Shown here piece after piece: positions 1 to 9,500 of a DNA stretch of 64,000 bases (position 1 is its first letter; every line of letters starts with the position of its first letter). A model generated the notes under the pieces. The model worked only from the letters and a program-made list of their open reading frames with translations, had not been told where the DNA came from and did no database searches. Position numbers and translations under genes: made by a program. The stretch comes from DATGUP01 sp035301265 (GTDB lineage Bacteria; Bacillota; Bacilli; Bacillales; Amphibacillaceae). The stretch is from assembly GCA_035301265.1 (NCBI GenBank), contig DATGUP010000004.1, forward strand, positions 58,437 to 122,436, in the 5' to 3' direction.

Positions 1-170
1 GCCCGAAACCACGTCTCCATCCCTTGCTGTTTGGCGATGGCGATACCGATAAACCCCGTGAGCAAAATAAGGCCGACTACCCACCAAGGACCGATAATGC
101 TACCAGCCCAGATAAAGACACCAATTTCTAGTGCGGGTACGATAAGAAGCGCTAATATGATAAACCGCAT
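1..170 (-). CDS. fxsA: FxsA family membrane protein (5' part only)
   Basis: This is the N-terminal 56 codons of a hydrophobic protein that runs off the left edge. The start ATG at 168-170 follows a GAAAGGGG ribosome site. The translation begins MRFIILALLIVPALEIGVF and contains two membrane segments, then an AKQQGMETW stretch typical of FxsA/YtzA, a small cytoplasmic-membrane protein named for suppressing F-exclusion of phage T7 when overproduced in Escherichia coli; its native role is unclear. It lies just downstream of pyk on the same strand, as in B. subtilis. The C-terminus is outside the window. Confidence 0.8.
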   Translation of the reverse strand, partial: MRFIILALLIVPALEIGVFIWAGSIIGPWWVVGLILLTGFIGIAIAKQQGMETWFR

Positions 171-196
171 AAAAACAGCCCCTTTCATATAACAAT

Positions 197-226
197 GCGG
201 GAAAACGGTTGTGTCCGATTTCCCGC
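197..226 (-). terminator. Hairpin between pyk and fxsA
   Basis: An inverted repeat GCGGGAAA / TTTCCCGC (197-204 and 219-226) lies 12 bases downstream of the pyk stop. On the minus strand it is followed by ATTGTTAT rather than a clean T-run. It may be a weak terminator or attenuator that lowers readthrough from pyk into fxsA. Confidence 0.45.
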
Positions 227-238
227 CTACACCTTATA

Positions 239-1999
239 TTATAAGACGCTCGTATGGCCTTGATAGATATCCCCTTTTGCCGCATCGATCGTAATGTCTT
301 GGCCATCTTTAATAGAGTCAAACACATTTTCTACTCCAACAATAACCGGAATACCTAAGCTAAGGCCAACGACAGCGGCATGTGACGTTAAACCCCCTTC
401 TTCGGTTATGATGCCGCCAGCTTTTTCAATCGCTGGCATCATATCGCGGTCCGTTCCATAGGTGACGAGAATATCGTGTTGATTCATTCTTTCTATCGCT
501 TCATCAGCTGTCCGAGCGACGACTGCTTTTCCATAAGCACTGCGCCGGCCAATCCCTTGTCCTTTGGCAATGACGTTGCCGATCACATGGACTTTCATCA
601 AATTGGTTGTACCACTTTCACCGACGGGGACACCTGCTGTTATGATGACACGACTGCCCGGATCGAACAAATTCGTTTCTAAACCTTGTTCAATCGCTAC
701 ATCGAGCATTTCATCCGTCGAACGAGCCCGCCTTCCCATCACCGGGCAAACGCCCCATACTAACGCTAATTGTCGGTTGATAGTAGCTGAGGCTGTTACG
801 GCAACAATCGGCGCTTTCGGTCGGTATTTTCCAATCATTCGTGCGGTATGGCCGCTTTCTGTCGGTGTAATAATAGCGCTGACCGATAAATCCATCGCCG
901 TTCGTGTAACCGATTGGCTGATCGCATCGGTAATCGTCATGTCAACGTTATTTGAAAGGTTAGCGAGGATCAATTGATGATCAAGAGCGGTTTCTGCTTT
1001 GAGCGCAATGTTGTGCATCGTTTGTACCGACTCTACAGGGTAATCGCCAGCGGCTGTTTCACCGGAAAGCATAATGGCGTCGGTGCCGTCAAAAATCGCA
1101 TTGGCCACATCCGATGCCTCAGCTCGTGTCGGCCGCGGATTGCGCTGCATAGAATCGAGCATTTGGGTTGCTGTAATGACCGGTTTGCCAGCGATATTAC
1201 ATTTCTGAATCAATTCTTTTTGCACAAGCGGAACGTCTTCTGCAGGAATTTCCACACCTAAGTCTCCACGGGCGACCATGAGACCGTCGCTTACCTCCAA
1301 AATTTCCTCAATATGGTCAATGCCTTCTTGATTTTCAATTTTTGGAATCAGCTGAATATGTGTAGCATCATGCTTTTCCAATAATTCCTTGATTTCCAGT
1401 ATATCCGACTGGCGGCGAATGAAAGAAGCAGCGATGAAATCCACACCTTGTTCGATGCCAAATTCAATATCGCGCGCATCCTTTTCAGTCATTCCCGGCA
1501 AACTTACACTGACATTGGGCACATTTATACCTTTTTTGTCTTTAATGATTCCGGTATTTAATGCTTTTGTTTTAATTTCTTGTTTTTCATGATCGATAGC
1601 AAGCACTTCGAGTTCAATAAGCCCGTCATCCAAGAGAATCTTTGCACCCGTATAAACATCATTAATCAAACCGTCGTACGTCACTGAAAATCGTTCTGCC
1701 GTTCCTTCCACATCCTGCATAGTCACGTAAACAATATTTCCTTTTTTAAGAAATGCTTCACCATCTTTAAAAGTGCCAGTCCGTATTTCCGGTCCCTTTG
1801 TATCCAATAAAATAGCAACCGTTTGACCCATATTTTTAGCGGCAGTTCGAATATTTTTAATCCGTTCACGATGTTCTTCATAATCCCCGTGGGAAAAATT
1901 CAAACGAGCGACGTTCATTCCCGCCTGAATCAGTTTTTCTAACGTTTCGATCGATTCTGATGCTGGACCGATTGTGCATACGATTTTTGTTTTTCGCAT
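239..1999 (-). CDS. pyk: Pyruvate kinase with C-terminal PEP-utiliser domain
   Basis: Cytoplasmic pyruvate kinase (phosphoenolpyruvate + ADP to pyruvate + ATP), last step of glycolysis. The 586 residues match the long Bacillus form (about 585), not the roughly 470-residue E. coli form. Visible are the N-terminal KIVCTIGPAS segment, the IPKIENQEG catalytic lysine region, MARGDLGVEIP and ITATQMLDSM. An added C-terminal domain of about 110 residues resembles the phosphohistidine domain of PEP-utilising enzymes (GGLTSHAAVVG). The start ATG is preceded by GGAGGAAAGGAA. It lies 42 bases downstream of pfkA on the same strand, so the two are presumably co-transcribed, as known in B. subtilis. Confidence 0.97.
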   Translation of the reverse strand: MRKTKIVCTIGPASESIETLEKLIQAGMNVARLNFSHGDYEEHRERIKNIRTAAKNMGQTVAILLDTKGPEIRTGTFKDGEAFLKKGNIVYVTMQDVEGTAERFSVTYDGLINDVYTGAKILLDDGLIELEVLAIDHEKQEIKTKALNTGIIKDKKGINVPNVSVSLPGMTEKDARDIEFGIEQGVDFIAASFIRRQSDILEIKELLEKHDATHIQLIPKIENQEGIDHIEEILEVSDGLMVARGDLGVEIPAEDVPLVQKELIQKCNIAGKPVITATQMLDSMQRNPRPTRAEASDVANAIFDGTDAIMLSGETAAGDYPVESVQTMHNIALKAETALDHQLILANLSNNVDMTITDAISQSVTRTAMDLSVSAIITPTESGHTARMIGKYRPKAPIVAVTASATINRQLALVWGVCPVMGRRARSTDEMLDVAIEQGLETNLFDPGSRVIITAGVPVGESGTTNLMKVHVIGNVIAKGQGIGRRSAYGKAVVARTADEAIERMNQHDILVTYGTDRDMMPAIEKAGGIITEEGGLTSHAAVVGLSLGIPVIVGVENVFDSIKDGQDITIDAAKGDIYQGHTSVL

Positions 2000-2041
2000 T
2001 TCCTTTCCTCCTTCATGACTGCAAAACCCATTCTACATGCA

Positions 2042-3001
2042 TTAAATCGATAACGCTTTTGAGAGGCTGTACATATGCGTATTGATGGTATGTACACTAG
2101 AAAGCACATGGGAAATCGCATGGTCAACAAGTTGGTTATTTTCAATACCAACCATCCGGCCTTCTTTCCCCTCTAAAAGCACATCGACAGCTTGTGCACC
2201 TAAACGGCTGGCTAGAACGCGATCGGCTGCTGTAGGCGAACCGCCACGTTGTATATGTCCGAGAACCGTTACGCGCGTTTCCAGTCCGGTCGCTTCCTCT
2301 ATACGCTTTCCATAATCCGGGCCACTGCCAACACCTTCAGCTAAAATGATAATGCTATGTTTTTTGCCGCGTTCGTGACCGCGTTTTAAGCGATCGATCA
2401 CTTCCTGAAAATCGTCTTGTTTTTCAGGAATGAGAATGCTTTCTGCCCCTCCAGCAAGCCCAGACCATAAAGCAAGATCACCTGCATTTCTCCCCATCAC
2501 TTCGATAACATACGTCCGTTCATGGGATGTTGCTGTATCGCGAATTTTATCAATCGCTTCAATAATCGTATTCAACGCCGTGTCGAATCCAATAGTAAAG
2601 TCTGTTCCGGCTATATCATTGTCAATGGTGCCAGGCACACCAACGCATGGAAAACCCTTGTCGGACAATTTTTGGGCACCGTGTAAACTTCCGTCACCGC
2701 CAATGACGATTAATCCTTCGATGCCGTATTTTTTCAATTGTTCAATGCTTTTAGCCTGTCCTGCTTCTGTTTTGAAATCATCCGAACGTGCTGAAAACAG
2801 CTTCGTTCCTCCACGCTGAACGATGTCACCGACAGAGCCGATTTCCATTTTCTCGATCTGTCCTTCGATCAAGCCCTGGAAACCATATTTAATACCGTAT
2901 ACCTCAACGGAACGGTAGATTGCCTTTCTCACGACCGCACGAATGGCGGCATTCATACCCGGTGCATCCCCACCGCTTGTTAAAACACCAATTTTTTTCA
3001 C
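2042..3001 (-). CDS. pfkA: ATP-dependent 6-phosphofructokinase
   Basis: Phosphofructokinase (fructose 6-phosphate + ATP to fructose 1,6-bisphosphate), the committed step of glycolysis. The length of 319 residues is the family norm. Visible are the nucleotide loop LTSGGDAPGMNAA, GGDGS, the catalytic GTIDNDI and the substrate-binding EVMGRNAGDLA. The GTG start (3001-2999) follows a GAGGTGAAG site. A promoter candidate lies just upstream, and pyk follows, forming the usual pfkA-pyk unit. Allosteric control by PEP/ADP is known for the family and not visible here. Confidence 0.97.
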   Translation of the reverse strand: MKKIGVLTSGGDAPGMNAAIRAVVRKAIYRSVEVYGIKYGFQGLIEGQIEKMEIGSVGDIVQRGGTKLFSARSDDFKTEAGQAKSIEQLKKYGIEGLIVIGGDGSLHGAQKLSDKGFPCVGVPGTIDNDIAGTDFTIGFDTALNTIIEAIDKIRDTATSHERTYVIEVMGRNAGDLALWSGLAGGAESILIPEKQDDFQEVIDRLKRGHERGKKHSIIILAEGVGSGPDYGKRIEEATGLETRVTVLGHIQRGGSPTAADRVLASRLGAQAVDVLLEGKEGRMVGIENNQLVDHAISHVLSSVHTINTHMYSLSKALSI

Positions 3002-3064
3002 TTTTCTTCACCTCAAATTTTGTTACAGTCATTGATGTTTGTTAGTATTTCGATACCCTACTTA

Positions 3065-3093
3065 AAGATAATTGGAAAAAACAAAAATATCAA
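3065..3093 (-). promoter_or_regulatory. Candidate sigma-A promoter for pfkA-pyk
   Basis: On the minus strand TTGATA (3088-3093) and TATCTT (3065-3070) are separated by exactly 17 bases in the accA-pfkA gap. It would start transcription about 55-60 bases before the pfkA GTG. Supported by sequence match only. Confidence 0.5.
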
Positions 3094-3137
3094 TTGATAT
3101 CCTTCTTAACATGTTAACTTGCGAGTGAAAATAAGGA

Positions 3138-3160
3138 TGAGGCTGATCTCATCAACCTCA
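3138..3160 (-). terminator. Terminator-like hairpin after accA
   Basis: TGAGGTTGAT-GAG-ATCAGCCTCA on the minus strand forms a 10-bp stem with one G-T pair, followed by TCCTTATTTTC. It sits 9 bases past the accA stop and separates the acc genes from pfkA-pyk. The T-tract is interrupted, so termination may be partial. Confidence 0.55.
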
Positions 3161-3168
3161 CGTGTGGT

Positions 3169-4125
3169 TTAAAGCTCTTGAAAATCACCGATCTGTTTAT
3201 ATTTTTCCCACCGTTTTTCTAGCAATTCTTCAACAGAAAGCGCCGATAATTGTTCCAAGGACGCATCAAGAACATCGCTGATAGCTGAAGCCTGTGCTTT
3301 GATATCCCGGTGTGCACCACCTTTTGGTTCAGGTATAATCGAATCGATCACACCGAGTTCCTTTAAATCATAAGACGTTATTTTCATCGTTTCTGCCGCT
3401 CGCTTAGCCTGACTTGCATCTTTCCACAACAAGGCGGCTGCACCCTCTGGAGAGATGACAGAATAAGTCGCATTTTCCAGCATATGTATATGATCTCCGA
3501 CGCCTAGTGCCAGTGCACCGCCGCTTCCACCTTCGCCAATAACGATGCAGATAATCGGAGCCCGAATACCTGCCATTTCCAATAAATTGCGGGCGATGGC
3601 TTCGCTTTGACCTCGTTCTTCCGCTGCCTTTCCGGGATAGGCTCCTTTTGTATCAATCAAACAGATGATCGGGCGAGCAAATTTTTCCGCTTGCTTCATA
3701 TGGCGTAGTGCTTTCCGATAACCTTCTGGGTGTGGCATTCCAAAGTTGCGACGAATGTTTTCTTTCGTGTCGCGTCCGCGCTGATGCCCGATAATCGTAA
3801 CAGGTCGATTCTTATAGTAAGCGATCCCTGACACAATGGCTTCATCATCACCGTATAAACGATCGCCGTGAAATTCCAAAAATGAATCAAACAGCTCATC
3901 AATATAATCCAAAGTTGTCGGACGAGCTTGATGTCGAGCCATTTGTACCCTGTCCCATGGTTTCAATTGGCTGTATATATCATTTTCCAAAACTTCCAAT
4001 CGCTTTTCCAATGTAGCGATTTCCTCGGTTAAATCGATATCACTGTTTTCGGTCACAGATTTCAGTTCGGCTATTTTCTCTTTTAAATCGACAATCGGTT
4101 TTTCAAAATCGAGCATTTGTTTCAC
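3169..4125 (-). CDS. accA: Acetyl-CoA carboxylase, carboxyltransferase alpha subunit
   Basis: The alpha subunit of the carboxyltransferase half of acetyl-CoA carboxylase, which pairs with AccD to move carboxyl from biotin to acetyl-CoA and make malonyl-CoA for fatty acid synthesis. The 318 residues include the conserved FEKPIVDLKEKIAELK start, KPWDRVQ, HGDRLYGDDEAIV, GHQRGRDTKEN and GEGGSGGALALG. The GTG start overlaps the accD stop (GTGA, 4 bases), indicating translational coupling and equal supply of the two subunits. Confidence 0.97.
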   Translation of the reverse strand: MKQMLDFEKPIVDLKEKIAELKSVTENSDIDLTEEIATLEKRLEVLENDIYSQLKPWDRVQMARHQARPTTLDYIDELFDSFLEFHGDRLYGDDEAIVSGIAYYKNRPVTIIGHQRGRDTKENIRRNFGMPHPEGYRKALRHMKQAEKFARPIICLIDTKGAYPGKAAEERGQSEAIARNLLEMAGIRAPIICIVIGEGGSGGALALGVGDHIHMLENATYSVISPEGAAALLWKDASQAKRAAETMKITSYDLKELGVIDSIIPEPKGGAHRDIKAQASAISDVLDASLEQLSALSVEELLEKRWEKYKQIGDFQEL

Positions 4126-4982
4126 GACGTTTTCCCACCCTTCTGATGCATGGCCAAAAGTGTAGATAAAAGAGATTTCAATTCATGGCGATGTACAACT
4201 TTATCCAGCTGTCCATGTTTGAGCAAAAATTCAGCAGTTTGAAAATCATCGGGTAGTTTTTCGCGAATTGTCTGCTCAATGATCCGCCTTCCCGCAAAGC
4301 CGATCAATGCTCCGGGCTCGGCAAAATTGTAATCTCCGAGTGATGCGAAACTCGCCGAGACGCCTCCTGTTGTTGGATGGGTCATAACCGAAATCACCAA
4401 TCCTCCTGCGGCATCAAATCGCTTCAGTGCAACCGATGTTTTTGCCATCTGCATTAAACTGAGCACACCTTCTTGCATGCGCGCCCCGCCGGATGCTGTA
4501 AACATGATAAACGGCAGCGATTCCTGTCTAGCTTTTTCAATTGCCCTGGCCATTTTCTCACCGATAACTGAGCCCATGCTTCCCATCCGAAACCTAGCAT
4601 CCATGACAGCAAAAGCCGTCGCCTGTCCTTCAACTAATCCTTTTCCAGTGACGACTCCTTCATTCAATCCTGTTTTTTGTTGGTCTTGATCCAGTTTCTC
4701 TTCGTAGCCTGGAAAATCGAGCGGGTTTGTCGAAACAAGCCCGCGATCCCATTCCTGAAACGTTCCTTTATCGAATAAACTTTCGATGCGTTCCCAGGCG
4801 TTTAACGGATGGTGATAGCCGCAATTCGGACAAACGTTTAAATTCTTACGCATTTCCTTGCGATAGTAAATTTGGTGGCACCCGCTACACTTTTTCATCA
4901 ATCCTTCCGGAACATCTCGTTTCGCCTGTTCACTCGGAATGGATGCATACTTCTTTTTTTTGCCAAAAAAATCCCTGAGCAA
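4122..4982 (-). CDS. accD: Acetyl-CoA carboxylase, carboxyltransferase beta subunit
   Basis: The beta subunit of acetyl-CoA carboxylase carboxyltransferase. The N-terminus carries a four-cysteine zinc ribbon (CSGCHQ near residue 33 and CPNCGY near 52), followed by the crotonase-like domain with FTASGGARMQEG and THPTTGGVSASFA. The TTG start at 4982 follows GGAGG with 7 bases of spacing; the length of 286 is normal. It is coupled to accA by a 4-base overlap. The upstream 240-base gap separates it from the malic enzyme gene. Confidence 0.97.
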   Translation of the reverse strand: MLRDFFGKKKKYASIPSEQAKRDVPEGLMKKCSGCHQIYYRKEMRKNLNVCPNCGYHHPLNAWERIESLFDKGTFQEWDRGLVSTNPLDFPGYEEKLDQDQQKTGLNEGVVTGKGLVEGQATAFAVMDARFRMGSMGSVIGEKMARAIEKARQESLPFIMFTASGGARMQEGVLSLMQMAKTSVALKRFDAAGGLVISVMTHPTTGGVSASFASLGDYNFAEPGALIGFAGRRIIEQTIREKLPDDFQTAEFLLKHGQLDKVVHRHELKSLLSTLLAMHQKGGKTS

Positions 4983-5104
4983 GGTGATTCCTCCTTTTCA
5001 ACAAACCCGGGTAAATCATCGGCAACATCTTAAGCTCGTATTAAGACAGATTTTTGATGGCGAATCAGGACTAAACCGATGTGCTACAGCCGTTTAGTTC
5101 ATAT

Positions 5105-5203
5105 TTACGCACTGGTACCTTCATGCATGGAAACCGCTTGACACATCAACATCCGATCGGCCGAACCTTTCATTTGTTCAACAAACACCACGGATCGATT
5201 CAT
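5105..5203 (-). other. Short open frame in the malic enzyme-accD gap, possible gene remnant
   Basis: The 243-base gap 4983-5225 has no full gene. A 32-codon frame on the minus strand (starting MNRSVVFVEQMKGSADRM) ends at TAA, with no clear ribosome site. From memory, many other Bacillaceae carry a GntR/FadR-type regulator between these genes, so this may be debris of one. That is inference; the fragment itself does not resemble a domain I know. Confidence 0.2.
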
Positions 5204-5225
5204 GGTTTGCTATTGATCAGTCGAT

Positions 5226-6464
5226 TCAGTCATTTTTTATAAGTGAGAGTCGCCTCGTTTTATCGGCTACATCTTCTGGTGATACGTGGATGCGAGCAAC
5301 TCCGGATTCCATCGCAGCCTGCGCTACATTTGCCGCAACAGATGGAGCGACTCGTTCATCAAACGGGGCAGGGATAACGTAATCTTCATGAAGTTCATCG
5401 TCACCGATCAACGATGCTATTGCCTCGGCCGCGGCAATCTTCATCTTTTCATTGATGCGGGTTGCACGGACATCGAGCGCACCGCGGAAAATCCCCGGGA
5501 AAGCAAGAACATTGTTGACCTGGTTTGGAAAATCAGACCGACCTGTCCCGATCACCTTCGTTCCAGCTGCTTTGGCTTCGTTTGGCATAATCTCCGGTTC
5601 AGGATTAGCCATGGCAAAAATAATCGGATCGTCATTCATCTTTGCAACCATTTCTTTCGTTAAAATCCCGCCAACAGAAACGCCGATAAACACATCGGCC
5701 CCCTCAAGGACTTCTTCTAATGGCCCTTCTTTTTTCTCTTTATTAGTCATTTTGGCTACTTGCTCTTTGACTTCATTCATGCCGTCTATCCGTCCTTCAA
5801 AAATAGCCCCTTTCGAATCGCACATGATCATTTCGCGAACGCCAAAACTGTACAAAAGCTTCATGATGGCAATGCCCGCTGCGCCAGCGCCGTTGGCCAC
5901 CACTTTAATATCCGAAAATGATTTGCCGGTCAATTTCAAGGCGTTGATTAAACCAGCAACTGTGACAATAGCCGTTCCATGTTGATCATCATGGAAAATG
6001 GGAATGTTCGTCTCCTTTTTCAATCGCTCTTCAATGATAAAGCAGTTCGGAGCAGCTATATCTTCTAAATTCACACCACCGAAAGTCGGCTCAAGTGCTT
6101 TCACTGTGTTGACGACACTATCGACATCATGCGTCGCAATGCAAAGGGGAAAAGACTCGACCCCGGCAAAACTTTTAAACAAAACCGATTTTCCTTCCAT
6201 AACTGGAAGAGCGGCTTCCGGACCGATATTACCCAAACCGAGGACGGCCGAACCATCGCTGACGACAGCTACCATGTTCCCTTTCATCGTATAGTCGTAT
6301 ACATATTCTTTTCGATCGTATATTTCTTTACAAGGCTCGGCTACCCCCGGTGAATAAGCCAAGCTTAAGTCAGTCGCATTTTCCACGGGTACTTTCGCTT
6401 CAATTCCAAGCTTTCCTTTATATGTTTTATGCAACTGCAGCGCCTCATCCCGCATGTTTACCAT
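5226..6464 (-). CDS. ytsJ: Malic enzyme, YtsJ type
   Basis: Malate dehydrogenase (decarboxylating), malate to pyruvate + CO2 with reduction of NAD(P). In B. subtilis YtsJ is the main malic enzyme and prefers NADP. The 412 residues match YtsJ (about 410) nearly throughout: SLAYSPGVAEPCKEI, YTMKGNMVAVVSDGSAVLGLG, HDDQHGTAIV, the Rossmann stretch VVANGAGAAGIAIMK, and FPNQVNNVLAFPGIFRGALD. The first ATG (6464) has AGGAG about 11 bases upstream; an internal ATG three codons on is possible. It lies 110 bases downstream of dnaE with its own promoter candidate. Cofactor preference cannot be read reliably here. Confidence 0.93.
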   Translation of the reverse strand: MVNMRDEALQLHKTYKGKLGIEAKVPVENATDLSLAYSPGVAEPCKEIYDRKEYVYDYTMKGNMVAVVSDGSAVLGLGNIGPEAALPVMEGKSVLFKSFAGVESFPLCIATHDVDSVVNTVKALEPTFGGVNLEDIAAPNCFIIEERLKKETNIPIFHDDQHGTAIVTVAGLINALKLTGKSFSDIKVVANGAGAAGIAIMKLLYSFGVREMIMCDSKGAIFEGRIDGMNEVKEQVAKMTNKEKKEGPLEEVLEGADVFIGVSVGGILTKEMVAKMNDDPIIFAMANPEPEIMPNEAKAAGTKVIGTGRSDFPNQVNNVLAFPGIFRGALDVRATRINEKMKIAAAEAIASLIGDDELHEDYVIPAPFDERVAPSVAANVAQAAMESGVARIHVSPEDVADKTRRLSLIKND

Positions 6465-6531
6465 GAAAAAAATCGCTCCTTTTCACCAAATCCTCTTCTA
6501 ACCCATATGATCGAACCATCTTAACTCTTCC

Positions 6532-6560
6532 ATTATAACAGATTGATTGACAGTGTAAAA
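6532..6560 (-). promoter_or_regulatory. Extended -10 promoter for ytsJ
   Basis: In the dnaE-ytsJ gap the minus strand reads TTTTAC (6555-6560), 17 bases, then TATAAT (6532-6537) preceded by TGT, an extended -10. The transcript would start about 60 bases before the ytsJ ATG, allowing expression separate from dnaE. Confidence 0.6.
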
Positions 6561-6574
6561 GATTGCTATGCTGA

Positions 6575-9500
6575 TCATTCCAAAACAACGGACGCCTCAC
6601 CAAAATAACGTTTCAACCCTTTTAGACATGCCGGTGTTGGGTTGACGAAATACTCCTCGGCGAGCTTGTATGTTTTTTTCGTATTGGCATCATGCACAAT
6701 AACAGGCGTTGCACCCGGATAGCGTGCTGCCGCTTGTTTAATCACTTGCAAAGCGGAAATGTTTCCCTTTTGTTTCGACCATTTGATATACAAACACCGT
6801 TCGTTTGCCGGTGTGAGACGCTCGGCATTAAACGGAGAGATATCGGCAAGAAGCCATTGGATACGCTCATTTCTTTCCTCGATTTTTCCGTTAACTTGCA
6901 CAATCGTCTCCTCTTGTAGCCATTGGCTTACACGGCGGTATAAATCTGGGAAAACGACCGCTTCCATTTCTCCCGTTTCATCAGCAAGCGTCAAAAAAGC
7001 CATCGGATCTCCGCGCCGTGTACGTATCGATTTGATTGCTTGGACAATGGCGGCGCTTTTGACACGGCTCATTCCAACAAACTGCCGCGCCCTTTTCAAG
7101 GTGATAAAACCACTTGCGCGCAAACGCCGGCGGTGTTCTTTCAATGGGTGACTCGATACGTAAATACCGAGCAACATTTTTTCATCGGTCAATTTTTTAG
7201 CTTGAGAAAAATCCTCAATATCAACATAGTTTTCCTGCAGCTCAATTTTTTCTGTAAACAGATTCGGTTCATTATGAAATTCATGAAATAGCTCACCTTG
7301 CTCAATCGCTTGGTCAATTGAGGCGAGTAAACTTGCCCGATTGCTATGCAACTCGTCGAATGCCCCAGCCATGATCAAGTGTTCTAACGTTTTCCGGTTC
7401 ACCGCTTGGGGCGATGTGCGTAAACAAAAATCAAATAAACTCTTGAATGGACCGTCTTTCCGCGCTTGCAAGATCGCCTTGACAGCTTGTCCACCAATTC
7501 CTTTGATCGCCAAAAGCCCCATGCGAATATGGCCGGATTCAACGGCATACTTTCCGAAACTTTTATTGATGGAAGGTGGCAAGATACGAAGATCAAAAGC
7601 CTGGATTTCGTTAATATACTGGTGGAGTTTTTCTTGTTGGTTGCCAATAGAACTTAACATTTCTGCAAAAAAACAGGCCGGGTAGTGCGTTTTTAAATAA
7701 GCGAACTGGTAGGATATTTTGCTATAGGCGACCGCATGACTACGATTAAAACCATAATTGGAAAACTTGACGACCCAGGCAAAAATTTCTTCCGCAACAC
7801 GTTGATCGTAACCGTTATTTAAACAACCTTTGATAAATTTTTCTCGCTGTTCGGCCATCAGGTGATGCTCTTTTTTACTAATAGCACGCCGCAAAATATC
7901 AGCTTGTCCCAAAGAAAATCCGGCCATTTTGTTCGCAATCAACATGATTTGTTCTTGATAGATCAATACGCCATATGTTTTATCAAGAATCGGAGCGAGA
8001 TCAGGGTGAGGATAAGTTACTTTTTCTCGCCCGTGCCTGCGATTGATGTATGTTTGGATAAATTCCATCGGACCCGGTCTAAACAATGCATTGACCACGA
8101 CAATATCTTCAAACGATTCAGGCTGCAGTTTTTTCAACACGCGTTTCATACCTTGCGATTCGAGTTGAAAAACACCGTTTGTCATCCCTTTTTGCAGGAG
8201 GGCGTACGTTTGCGGATCATCGTTTGGAATATGTTGCAGATCCAACTGCGTGCGTGTCACCAAGCCGATCGTTCGCACGATATTTTCTAAAAGTGTCAAG
8301 TTGCGCAAGCCTAGAAAATCCATTTTAAGAAGACCGATGGACTCCAAATCATCCATATCGTATTGTGTCAAATTTGTGCCATGATGACCTACCGTTAACG
8401 GAACGTGTTCAAGAAGCGGATCTTTGCTAATGACAACTCCCGCTGCATGGGTTGATATATGTCTTGGCAATCCTTCAAGTACGGATGCGACGGTAAACAA
8501 GATTTTCAATGTTTGTGATTGTTTAATATATTCCTTTAAATCCTCCGACTCTTGCACTAACTCCACAATCCGTTTTTTAGACTGAACCGGGATCGCCTGT
8601 AAAATAAACCGGCTATCGTGTTGATCGACTCCAATCGTTTTGATTAATTCTCTGATCAGTGATCGGGCGGCAAATGTGCCAAAAGTAATGATTTGTGCAA
8701 CACGCTCGTGACCGTATTTATTTCGAACATAGGCGATAACTTCATCCCTTTTGGCATCGGAAAAATCGACATCGATATCCGGCATGTTCAAACGTTCCGG
8801 ATTGAGAAACCGTTCAAACAATAAATCGTATTCTAACGGATCCACTTCAGTAATGCCGAGCACGTAAGCAACGAGTGATCCAGCAGCCGAACCTCGTCCT
8901 GGACCGACAGCAATGTTTTGTTCCTTAGCATATTGAATAAAGTCCCAGACAATTAAAAAATAATCGCTAAACCCCATCGATTTTATCACTCGCAACTCGT
9001 ACATCAAGCGAGCTTCGATTTGTTCAGTTATAATTTCATACTTTTCGCGCGCATACTTCCAACATAATTTTTCCAAAAAATCATGGGCTCCCGTCGCCTC
9101 TGGCACCGGGAAGGAAGGTAGCATCTGTTTATGAAAGTTAAACTGGACATTGCATTTATTTTTTATCGTTTCGGTCGTTGTTAACACTTCTGGCCAAAAT
9201 GAACCAAACAAATCCTCCATTTCACTAACCGATCGCAAGTGACGGTGTTTTAAAGCAGGGTTCAGCTTGTTGGGATTCCATCTTTTCCCATCTCGCATCG
9301 CTAAAAGACAATCATAGGCGATCACATCTTTTTCATAGAGGTAGCGGACATCATTAATCGCAACAACTGGAATTTTGTATGTTTCATGGAATGCTTTAAG
9401 CGGTGTCTGTATTTTACGTTCTTCTGCCAACCCATGATCTTGAATACCAAGATAAAAGTCATCCTCGCCAAACACACGCATCCATCTTTGGACATACGCA

